From Thermofontimicrobium_A sp034505795 (lineage in GTDB: Bacteria; Zhuqueibacterota; Zhuqueibacteria; Thermofontimicrobiales; Thermofontimicrobiaceae): a DNA stretch of 15,603 bases. Of the stretch, positions 1-6,580 are shown in pieces; within the stretch, counting starts at the first letter, position 1; each line of letters begins with the position of its first letter. The notes under the pieces were generated by a model. The model was not told the DNA's origin. It saw nothing but the letters and a program-made list of their open reading frames with translations, and made no database searches. The translations under genes and the position numbers were made by a program. The stretch covers positions 1-15,603 of the forward strand of contig JAPDQM010000094.1 in assembly GCA_034505795.1 (NCBI GenBank), given 5' to 3'.

Positions 1-498
1 CATCTTTTGGCTCATCAGATGCCCGATGGGGGCTGGAACTGTGATTCCTATAAAGGAGCAACTCACAGCTCGTTTCATACCACGATTTCGGTGCTGGAAG
101 GGCTGCGGGAATATGAAAAATTTCAGCCTCAAAATTTTGAAAGAATCCAGCAAGCGCAACAGCAAGGTCGAGAGTTCCTGCTCGTCCATGGGCTGTTCAA
201 ATCGCATCGGACTGGACAGGTAGTCAGGGCTGATTTCACTCGCTTCTCTTTTCCGCCACGCTGGTATTACGACATTTTGCGAGCGTTGGATTATTTTCAA
301 GAATGCCAGGCGGGAAAAGATGGCAGACTTGCGGATGCCATCGACATTGTTTTAAAACGCCAAACGACAGAGGGCAAATGGCTGCTGCAAAACCGACATC
401 CTGGTCGTACTTTTTTTGAAATGGAGCAGGTGGGCGAACCGAGCCGCTGGAATACGTTACGTTGTTTGCGGGTTTTGAAATGGTGGCTGGGCGAATAG
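1..498 (+). CDS. Terpenoid-cyclase/prenyltransferase-fold protein, C-terminal part
   Basis: The frame is open from base 1, so the gene begins upstream and only about 165 residues of its C-terminus are visible. A DGGWNCD segment (residues 9-15 of the visible part) and a later QTTEGKW segment (near 120-126) resemble the Q/G/W repeats of alpha/alpha-barrel proteins in the squalene-hopene cyclase and prenyltransferase superfamily. The end is rich in W, R and L (RWNTLRCLRVLKWW), as in the last helix of such barrels. The cyclase DxDD motif is not in the visible part, so catalysis cannot be claimed; many proteins of this fold in bacteria are uncharacterised. There is no signal peptide or membrane segment in the visible part. 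The stop is TAG at 496-498, followed by a low-complexity spacer. The fold assignment is moderately supported and the function is unknown. Confidence 0.6.
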   Translation, partial: HLLAHQMPDGGWNCDSYKGATHSSFHTTISVLEGLREYEKFQPQNFERIQQAQQQGREFLLVHGLFKSHRTGQVVRADFTRFSFPPRWYYDILRALDYFQECQAGKDGRLADAIDIVLKRQTTEGKWLLQNRHPGRTFFEMEQVGEPSRWNTLRCLRVLKWWLGE

Positions 499-606
499 GT
501 AATCAGGTGATTAGCTAATTGGGGATTAAGAAAGCTCATTAACGGGTGATACGAGACCTAGCTCCCCATTCAACTCACTCAACCACTTAACTTACTCAAC
601 TACATC
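496..606. repeat. Degenerate 8/9-bp repeat spacer
   Basis: Between the first two genes the DNA falls into loosely repeated words about 8 bases long, such as GAATAGGT, AATCAGGT, GATTAGCT and AATTGGGG. The second half is pyrimidine-biased, with AAC recurring every 8-9 bases (as in ACTCAACCACTTAACT). It also holds a short inverted repeat, TAATCA-GG-TGATTA. The style recalls the much cleaner 8-bp satellite downstream of the S46 peptidase gene, and may be a decayed relative. No promoter or ribosome-binding site was recognised here. Confidence 0.4.
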
Positions 607-615
607 CAGAACAAC

Positions 616-990
616 ATGACCCAATTCAAACGAACAGGGCTATCCATCCTGATCATCACGCCGATCGGCTTTGCCAGCAAATTTTATCAGGGGCCAGCCG
701 CCTCGTGGGTGAATGATTCGCTGGGCGGTGTTTTTTATGTTATTTTCTGGTGCCTGGTTGCTTTTTTATTTTTTCCAAAGAGCCAGCCCGGGAAAATTGC
801 TACCATCGTTTTGACCATCACCTGCTTGTTGGAAATTCTGCAACTGTGGCATCCGCCTTTTTTGGAATTGTTGAGAAGCTATTTCATCGGCGCGACCATA
901 TTGGGCACTTCATTTGTCTGGTCCGATTTCCCATATTATTTCTTAGGAAGTGGGATTGGCTGGCTATGGCTGCGCTGGATTAGACTGTAA
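616..990 (+). CDS. DUF2809-like small membrane protein
   Basis: This 124-residue protein is mostly hydrophobic, with about four predicted membrane segments: residues 7-25, 35-53, 59-76 and 98-121. The order and the phrases ITPIGFASKFYQGP, LLEILQLWHPP and GATILGTSF fit the DUF2809 family of small inner-membrane proteins, whose function is unknown. Length is normal for that family, so it appears complete. ATG at 616 is the natural start, but no Shine-Dalgarno sequence precedes it; the upstream bases belong to the repeat-like spacer. Its TAA stop (988-990) lies inside the left arm of a perfect hairpin, which may end its transcript. Nothing in the neighbours points to a specific job. Confidence 0.72.
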   Translation: MTQFKRTGLSILIITPIGFASKFYQGPAASWVNDSLGGVFYVIFWCLVAFLFFPKSQPGKIATIVLTITCLLEILQLWHPPFLELLRSYFIGATILGTSFVWSDFPYYFLGSGIGWLWLRWIRL

Positions 991-1025
991 CGCAATTTGG
1001 CAAATTGCGTTACAAGTGCGTTACA
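986..1025. repeat. Inverted repeat element with extra arm copy (element A)
   Basis: TGTAACGCAATTT (986-998) pairs perfectly over 13 bp with AAATTGCGTTACA (1002-1014) around a 3-base loop. After two bases, the outer nine bases of the right arm are repeated directly as TGCGTTACA (1017-1025). The element overlaps the DUF2809 stop codon and ends six bases before a -35 box. It could be a bidirectional terminator, an operator for the downstream promoter, or a small dispersed palindromic repeat. There is no T tract after the stem, which weakens the terminator reading. Confidence 0.75.
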
Positions 1026-1031
1026 ATTCGC

Positions 1032-1059
1032 TTGACATTCTTTTATTTTTGTGTATATT
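1032..1059 (+). promoter_or_regulatory. Sigma70-type promoter of the S46 peptidase gene
   Basis: TTGACA at 1032-1037 and TATATT at 1054-1059 are separated by 16 bases. The expected transcript start is near 1066, giving a leader of about 60 bases before the ATG at 1126. Hairpin element A lies immediately upstream. Confidence 0.7.
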
Positions 1060-1125
1060 AATAGCAAAATAAACCTGAAGAATCCTATTATTCCTATCAT
1101 CAAAAAATTTTTCGAGGCTTTGGTC

Positions 1126-3288
1126 ATGCACAAGTTCGCTTCATTTTATTTCATGTTAATCTTAACTATTCTTTCTTTTCAAATTTCCATTGCCGACGAA
1201 GGCATGTATCCCATCAGCGACATCCAGAAATTGGATTTGAAAGCCAAAGGGTTGCAACTCGAACCGCTGGACATTTTCAATCCCGATGGCATCAGCCTGG
1301 TGGATGCCATTTGCAAGGTGGATGGAGGCACTGGTTCGTTCGTCTCTCCCGACGGCCTGATTCTGACCAATCACCATATTGCATTCGGCGCAGTGCAGGC
1401 GGCCAGCACGCCGGAACACGATTACCTCAAAATCGGCTTTCTGGCAAAAAATAAAGCCGAGGAATATCCAGCTAAAGGCTTCACCGTGCGCATCACCGAA
1501 TCGTATCGGGATGTCTCGGCCGAGGTGCTGAGTACGGTCACCGACCAGATGGAGCTGGCCGAGCGCAGCAAAGCCATAGATAAGAAGATCAAGAAGATCG
1601 TCACCGAAGCGGAAGCGGCCAATCCTGGCAAACGGGCTGAGGTCGCTGAGATGTTCATCGGCAAGACTTATGTGCTGTTCATTTATACTTTTTTGAAAGA
1701 CATTCGGCTGGTCTATGCCCCGCCGCGCGGCATCGGCAATTTCGGCGGCGAGGAGGATAATTGGACCTGGCCGCGCCACACCGGCGATTTCTCGTTCATG
1801 CGGGCTTACGTCGCGCCCGATGGCTCGCCCGCGGATTATTCGCCGGACAATGTACCCTATCGCCCCAAAAATTACTTGAAGATCGCACCGGAGGGTGTGA
1901 ACGAAGGCGATTTTGTGTTCATTCTGGGCTATCCGAGCCGAACCTATCGGCATCAGACTTCATTTTATCTGGCCTATGAGCAGGAAGTCCGCATGCCCTA
2001 CGTGGTGCAATGGTATCAATGGCAGATCGAATTGATGCAACAGCTCAGTCGCAGCGATCGGGCGATTGCATTGAAGCACGATGGCCGCATCAAATCGCTG
2101 GCCAATACCGAGAAGAATTATCGGGGCAAATTAATTGGCATGAAGCGGCTGAATCTGGTGGAGAAGAAGCGCGCCGAGGAGCGGGAACTGCAACGGTTCG
2201 TCGAGGCCGATTCGACGCGACGCGCAAAATATGGAAATCTGCTGAACGAGATCGAAACCATTTATCAGCAGATGCGAAGTCAGGCCGAACGAGATCTGGT
2301 GTTGACCTATCTGTTGCGCAGCTCGACCGCATTGAACAATGCTTACACGGTTTACGAGGCGTCCATCGAGCGCCAGAAGAAAGACCTGGAGCGCAGCGGG
2401 GCTTACATGGATCGCAATTTCGATCGCACCAAAGAGCGGCTGTTCTTGAACCTGCGGGAATATTACGAACCCAGCGATCGGGCGATTTTCAAGGCGATGC
2501 TGCTGCGGGCGGCCCAATTGCCAGAAACCCAGCAGATCCCGGCGATCCAGAAACTGTTCGGCGCCAAGAAAAATCCCGAGCAGGCGATCGATCGTTTTTT
2601 GGATAAAGCCTACCGCCGAACTGGGATGACTGATGAAAAAGCGCTGGCAGAGTGTTTCAAGCAGTCGCCGGAGCAGATCAAAAAATTGGATGATCCGTTT
2701 ATCAAATTGGCGATGGATCTGCATCCCACATATAAGGAGCGGGAGGAGCAGAATCGCAGCCGCCAGGGCGCCATCGACAAGCTGTACGCCCAACTGATCG
2801 ATGTGAAGAAGGATTTTATGGCCAAAGATTTCATCCCGGATGCCAATGGCACCTTGCGGCTGACGTATGGCTACATTCGGGGCTATTCCCCGCGCGATGC
2901 CATCTATGCCGCATCGATCACCACGGCGACTGGCATTCTGGAGAAGGCCATCGGCGAGGAGCCGTTTGATGCGCCTCAAAAATTGATCGATCTAATCAAT
3001 GCAAAAGATTTCGGCCGCTTTGCGCATCCAAAGCTGAATAGCTTGCCTGTAGCCATTTTATACAATATGGATACGACCGGTGGCAATTCTGGCAGTCCAG
3101 TTCTCAATGCTCGGGGTGAACTGGTAGGCCTCAATTTCGATCGGGCGTTCGAAGCGACCATCAATGACTACGCCTGGAGCGAAGCGTACAGCCGTTCTAT
3201 TGCGGTGGACATCCGCTATGTTTTGTGGGTGGCGCAGAAGGTGGCGGGAGCGGAGCACCTGCTTCGGGAAATGGGGGTAGCGGAGTGA
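1126..3288 (+). CDS. S46 family dipeptidyl-peptidase, DPP11-type (Asp/Glu-specific)
   Basis: Secreted serine exopeptidase that removes N-terminal dipeptides. I chose ATG 1126 rather than an in-frame GTG at 1051: the GTG lies in the promoter -10 region, whereas 1126 has GAGG upstream and yields a signal peptide (residues 1-23, ending QISIA). The mature protein is 720 residues with the stop, or about 720 aa, matching the family. The triad is visible as His84 in LTNHHIA, Asp221 in PRHTGDF and Ser655 in GGNSGSPV. Arg673 in NFDR sits 18 residues after the serine, the position which in Porphyromonas gingivalis DPP11 selects acidic P1 residues (DPP7 has Gly there). The middle, roughly 290-600, is helical and charged, as expected for the S46 cap domain. 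The cysteine usual after the catalytic histidine is Ile85. It is expected in the periplasm, next to another peptidase gene. Confidence 0.93.
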   Translation: MHKFASFYFMLILTILSFQISIADEGMYPISDIQKLDLKAKGLQLEPLDIFNPDGISLVDAICKVDGGTGSFVSPDGLILTNHHIAFGAVQAASTPEHDYLKIGFLAKNKAEEYPAKGFTVRITESYRDVSAEVLSTVTDQMELAERSKAIDKKIKKIVTEAEAANPGKRAEVAEMFIGKTYVLFIYTFLKDIRLVYAPPRGIGNFGGEEDNWTWPRHTGDFSFMRAYVAPDGSPADYSPDNVPYRPKNYLKIAPEGVNEGDFVFILGYPSRTYRHQTSFYLAYEQEVRMPYVVQWYQWQIELMQQLSRSDRAIALKHDGRIKSLANTEKNYRGKLIGMKRLNLVEKKRAEERELQRFVEADSTRRAKYGNLLNEIETIYQQMRSQAERDLVLTYLLRSSTALNNAYTVYEASIERQKKDLERSGAYMDRNFDRTKERLFLNLREYYEPSDRAIFKAMLLRAAQLPETQQIPAIQKLFGAKKNPEQAIDRFLDKAYRRTGMTDEKALAECFKQSPEQIKKLDDPFIKLAMDLHPTYKEREEQNRSRQGAIDKLYAQLIDVKKDFMAKDFIPDANGTLRLTYGYIRGYSPRDAIYAASITTATGILEKAIGEEPFDAPQKLIDLINAKDFGRFAHPKLNSLPVAILYNMDTTGGNSGSPVLNARGELVGLNFDRAFEATINDYAWSEAYSRSIAVDIRYVLWVAQKVAGAEHLLREMGVAE

Positions 3289-3291
3289 TGG

Positions 3292-3451
3292 GGTGATGGA
3301 ATATAGAAATATAGGAATATGGGAATATGGGAATAGAGGAGAAGAGGAATAGAGGAATATGGGAATAGTGGAATAGTGGAATATGGGAATAGAGGAATAT
3401 GGGAATAGAGGAATAGTGGAATAGTGGAGTAGTGGAATAGTGGAATGATGG
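3292..3451. repeat. Tandem 8-bp microsatellite, about 18-19 units
   Basis: Starting a few bases after the peptidase stop, the DNA resolves into back-to-back 8-mers without phase loss: GAATATGG, GAATAGAG, GAATAGTG and rarer variants such as GAGAAGAG, GAGTAGTG and GAATGATG. The core GAATA is kept and the last three bases vary. The purine-rich strand is +. Because 8 is not a multiple of 3, the array reads as a 24-base (8-residue) pattern in any frame; the open frame on the - strand is a by-product. The remaining 140 bases up to the next gene show nothing clear apart from weak AT-rich promoter-like sequence. Confidence 0.9.
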
Positions 3452-3591
3452 AGTTAAATGGTTAAGGTTTATGCAAGGGTTATTGGTATGAAAGGCTAAT
3501 GGATTGAATTTAAGCTGCAAATTTTAAGATCTGGCAAGTAGCTTGAAAAGAGCGATTGGAAAAAATAAACTAAATTTTGGAGGAGGATTCC

Positions 3592-5637
3592 ATGCGTCAA
3601 ATTATCCTGGCAATACTTGTTGGAATTTGGGTTGCTATGAATTTGAATGTTTCATTCGCTTTGGAGACGCACCCTTTTTCGGTGCACGACATGCTGGCGA
3701 TGGATCGGATTTCGGAGCCACAGGTTTCGCCCGATGGCAAATGGATCGCGTTCACGCTGCGCAAGACCGATCTGGAGGCCAATCGGGGACGTACCGATAT
3801 CTGGCTGGTCGATGTTGAGGGCAAGAATTTGAAACAATTGACCTCGCATCCGGCTGGGGATTTCAATCCGCAATGGTCGTCCTGCGGCAAATATGTTTGG
3901 TTTCTCTCGACCCGCTCCGGTTCATCCCAGGTATGGGGAATCGGTATCGATGGGGGCGAAGCGCGGCAGTTCACGGATCTGCCGCTGGATGTGAGCAATC
4001 TGAAGGTCTCCCCGTACAGCAAGCATCTGGCATTCACCATGGAGGTGTTCGTCGGGCTATCTCCTTCGCAAACCAAATCGCGATTGGACGAAATGGAAAA
4101 TCGCAAGGCCAGCGGTCGCATTTACGATCGGTTATTCATCCGGCATTGGGATACCTGGAAGGATGGGCGGCGCTCGCATTGGTTTGTGATGCCCATCAGC
4201 GGCGGTGAGCCAGTCGATGTGATGGCCCAGATGGACGCGGATGCGCCGTCCAAGCCGTTCGGCGGTATCGAAGAAATGGCGTTTACGCCCGATGGCAAGG
4301 GGATCGTATTTGCGGCCAAAGATGTGGGCCGGGAAGAGGCCTGGTCCACCGATTTCGATCTCTATTATGCGCCGCTGGATGGATCGCAGCCGCCGAAATG
4401 CTTGACCGAGGCCAATCTGGCCTGGGATACGCAGCCAGTCTTCTCGCCCGATGGCAAAACCATGGCCTATCTGGCCATGTCCCACCCCGGTTATGAAGCC
4501 GATCGCTATCGCATTGTGCAGTACAATTGGTCGGATGGTTCGAGCCGGGTACTCACCGAAAACTGGGATCGTTCGCCGTCATCGATCTGTTGGTCCAGTG
4601 ACGGCAAGACCATCTTCGCCACAGCGGATAATTTAGGACAGACCTCGCTGTTTGCCATCGATGTCAAAACTGGAGCGGTAAGGACCGTGGTGAGAGATGG
4701 CACGGTTGGCTCGCCCAGCGTAGCAGGGAAGCGGATCGTCTACGCGCTGGATCATCTGAAATCGCCAGTGGAGCTGGGGTCGGTCAATCCCGATGGCAGC
4801 GATGCGAAGCCGATTACTCGCATCAACGCAGAGAAATTAGCCAAAGCGCGGCTGGGCGATTTCGAGCAATTCACTTTCAAAGGTTGGAACGATGAGATGG
4901 TCTATTGCTATGTGGTGAAGCCAGTCGATTTCGATCCGGCGAAGAAATATCCAGTCGCGTTTTTGATCCATGGCGGCCCCCAGGGATCGTTCGGTAATCA
5001 TTTCCATTATCGCTGGAATCCCCAGGCGTATGCTGGTGCCGGCTATGCCGCGGTAATGGTGGATTTTCACGGTTCCACTGGCTATGGGCAGGCATTCACT
5101 GATGCCATCCGTGGCGACTGGGGTGGCAAACCGCTGGTAGATTTGCAAAAAGGCTTGGCCTCAGCTTTAGCGCGCTATCCCTGGATGGACAGCGATCGCG
5201 TCGGCGCTTTAGGGGCATCGTTCGGCGGCTATATGATCAACTGGATCGCAGGCAATTGGAATGATGCGTTCAAGTGCCTGGTGAGCCACGACGGCAATCT
5301 GGACGAACGGTTGGCCTATTTCGATACCGAGGAGCTATGGTTCCCGGAATGGGATCATGAGGGCACGCCCTGGACCAATCCCGAAGGATATGAGAAGCAA
5401 AATCCCATCAATTTTGTCAAGAATTGGAGGACGCCGATTTTGGTGATCCATGGCGCGCTGGATTTCCGGGTGGTGGAGACCCAGGGCATATCGAGCTTCA
5501 CGGCGGCACAACGAATGGGAATTCCAAGTAAATTTTTGTATTTCCCGGATGAGAACCATTGGGTATTGAAGCCGCACAATTCGATTTTGTGGCACGAAAC
5601 GGTAATTGGCTGGCTGGATCAATGGCTCAAGAAATAG
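3592..5637 (+). CDS. S9 family secreted peptidase, DPP5-like
   Basis: Prolyl-oligopeptidase-family serine peptidase, 681 residues. ATG 3592 follows a strong GGAGGAGG and opens a signal peptide (1-23, ending NVSFA). Residues about 30-420 form a beta-propeller with repeated SPDGK-type blades (SPDGKWIAFT, TPDGKGIVF, SPDGKTMAYL, SSDGKTIFAT). The alpha/beta-hydrolase domain follows, with Ser543 in GASFGG, Asp624 in HGALDFRV and His656 in PDENHWVLKP. The HGGPQGSF oxyanion segment is near 460. The PDENHWVLKP ending is typical of DPP5-like and acylaminoacyl-peptidase-like S9 members; DPP5 releases dipeptides with Ala or hydrophobic residues at P1. Such an enzyme would act in the periplasm and complement the DPP11-like enzyme upstream. 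A satellite array separates the two genes, so co-transcription is uncertain. A strong terminator follows. Exact S9 subfamily is inferred. Confidence 0.9.
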   Translation: MRQIILAILVGIWVAMNLNVSFALETHPFSVHDMLAMDRISEPQVSPDGKWIAFTLRKTDLEANRGRTDIWLVDVEGKNLKQLTSHPAGDFNPQWSSCGKYVWFLSTRSGSSQVWGIGIDGGEARQFTDLPLDVSNLKVSPYSKHLAFTMEVFVGLSPSQTKSRLDEMENRKASGRIYDRLFIRHWDTWKDGRRSHWFVMPISGGEPVDVMAQMDADAPSKPFGGIEEMAFTPDGKGIVFAAKDVGREEAWSTDFDLYYAPLDGSQPPKCLTEANLAWDTQPVFSPDGKTMAYLAMSHPGYEADRYRIVQYNWSDGSSRVLTENWDRSPSSICWSSDGKTIFATADNLGQTSLFAIDVKTGAVRTVVRDGTVGSPSVAGKRIVYALDHLKSPVELGSVNPDGSDAKPITRINAEKLAKARLGDFEQFTFKGWNDEMVYCYVVKPVDFDPAKKYPVAFLIHGGPQGSFGNHFHYRWNPQAYAGAGYAAVMVDFHGSTGYGQAFTDAIRGDWGGKPLVDLQKGLASALARYPWMDSDRVGALGASFGGYMINWIAGNWNDAFKCLVSHDGNLDERLAYFDTEELWFPEWDHEGTPWTNPEGYEKQNPINFVKNWRTPILVIHGALDFRVVETQGISSFTAAQRMGIPSKFLYFPDENHWVLKPHNSILWHETVIGWLDQWLKK

Positions 5638-5731
5638 CACAGGATGACTGGTCGTACTCGCTGCCCTGGGTAGTTTTTGTAAGACAAAACAACTGCGGCG
5701 TTTGCGGCTGACAATTTTCAGTAAAGGGATC

Positions 5732-5773
5732 ATCCCGCCAATGCTGACCGGTAAGTATTGGCGGGATTTTTTT
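5732..5773 (+). terminator. Rho-independent terminator
   Basis: ATCCCGCCAAT (5732-5742) pairs perfectly with ATTGGCGGGAT (5757-5767) around a 14-base loop and runs into seven T bases (5767-5773). It lies 95 bases after the S9 peptidase stop and should end that transcript. The loop contains CTGACCGGT, a word that also forms the core of the hairpin element at 11612-11657. A 14-bp perfect palindrome, TTGGGCATGCCCAA, overlaps its end (5772-5785). Confidence 0.88.
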
Positions 5774-5851
5774 GGGCATGCCCAATGCCTGCGACTGAAA
5801 AGCTGCTGCTGGTTGATTTGGTAGCGGATATGGAATTTGGTGCGGATATTA

Positions 5852-5893
5852 TGCGAATTCGCACTTGACTTTTAAATAAATTTTTATTACTAT
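5852..5893 (+). promoter_or_regulatory. Promoter with abutting 12-bp palindrome
   Basis: TTGACT at 5865-5870 and TACTAT at 5888-5893 are 17 bases apart, placing transcription start about 50 bases before the YkgJ-like gene. The perfect palindrome TGCGAATTCGCA (5852-5863) stops one base before the -35 box and is well placed to be an operator, but no regulator is identified. Confidence 0.5.
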
Positions 5894-5948
5894 TAGTTCA
5901 CATGTTTTCGCTGTTGCAAACGAGGGGCCTGGTTTAATTTAAGAAAAG

Positions 5949-6521
5949 ATGCTTAACGAAATTCTATTCGAATATCAAAATCTGGTCTATAAGGTCGATT
6001 CTCGCTGCCAGGAATTGGAACAACGGCATCGGCAGCATCTGGTGTGTCAGCCTGGCTGCAGCCAATGTTGCGAGGTAGAGCGGACGGTGTTGGCCATTGA
6101 GGCGTATGTGGTCGAGCAGCGATTGCGCTCATTATCTCCGGAACGGATCAAACGGCTGCGCAAGCTCTACCGCAATAATGATGATGTCTGCCCGCTGCTG
6201 TTGCGTGATCGTTGCGTGATCTATACCGCCCGACCGATCATCTGCCGAACCCACGGGCTGCCGATTCTGTATCGCGAAGCAGCCCGCTCGTTTGTGGATT
6301 ATTGCCGGTTGAATTTCACCAAATTGCCCGAAACTCACATCTTCCCGGCCAGTGATATTCTGGACATGAATGATTTCAATGTCGAATTGATTCAACTGGA
6401 TAAAAAATTTGCCGAATATGTGCTGCGAACCCGTTGGCGCCCCGATCAACGGCGGTCGCTGAAAAGCATTTTGTTCGAATTCGATGCCAGTCCACGTTCT
6501 CGAAGAACGCGACGGCGATGA
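5949..6521 (+). CDS. YkgJ family cysteine-cluster protein
   Basis: This 190-residue protein carries the CxxxCxxCC pattern at residues 33-41 (CQPGCSQCC), followed by Cys81, Cys89 in CPLLLRDRC and Cys99 in ARPIICRTHG. That set is the signature of the YkgJ/UPF0153 cysteine-cluster family, which is thought to bind zinc or an iron-sulfur cluster; its biochemical role is not established. No signal peptide or membrane segment is visible, so it should be cytoplasmic. The C-terminus is very basic (SPRSRRTRRR). ATG 5949 has only a weak purine-rich upstream sequence (AAGAAAAG). A promoter lies about 55 bases upstream and ftsH starts 59 bases downstream with no terminator between, so the two genes are probably co-transcribed. 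Confidence 0.87.
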   Translation: MLNEILFEYQNLVYKVDSRCQELEQRHRQHLVCQPGCSQCCEVERTVLAIEAYVVEQRLRSLSPERIKRLRKLYRNNDDVCPLLLRDRCVIYTARPIICRTHGLPILYREAARSFVDYCRLNFTKLPETHIFPASDILDMNDFNVELIQLDKKFAEYVLRTRWRPDQRRSLKSILFEFDASPRSRRTRRR

Positions 6522-6580
6522 TTTCAAACCAGCGGTCAGCACGCGCATTTGTTGAATAAAACTTTTTCAAGGTTCCGGAC

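Noticed and set aside
1162..1953. 263-codon open frame on the - strand inside the S46 peptidase gene
   Set aside because: It lies fully opposite a gene with intact catalytic motifs; its translation has no recognisable domain and no ribosome-binding site was seen.
2131..2979. 282-codon open frame on the - strand inside the S46 peptidase gene
   Set aside because: Antisense to a conserved coding region and without family features; a codon-bias shadow.
3292..3451. Repeat array considered as a CRISPR
   Set aside because: Units are 8 bases, directly abutting, with no spacers and no cas genes nearby.
3197..3520. 107-codon frame on the - strand with Ser/Pro/Tyr repeats
   Set aside because: The repetitive protein is just the 8-bp satellite read in a frame; it overlaps the end of the peptidase gene and has no start signal.
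3543..3571. TTGAAA and TAAACT as a promoter for the S9 peptidase
   Set aside because: The predicted transcript start would fall on the ribosome-binding site, and both boxes are poor matches; it remains unsupported.
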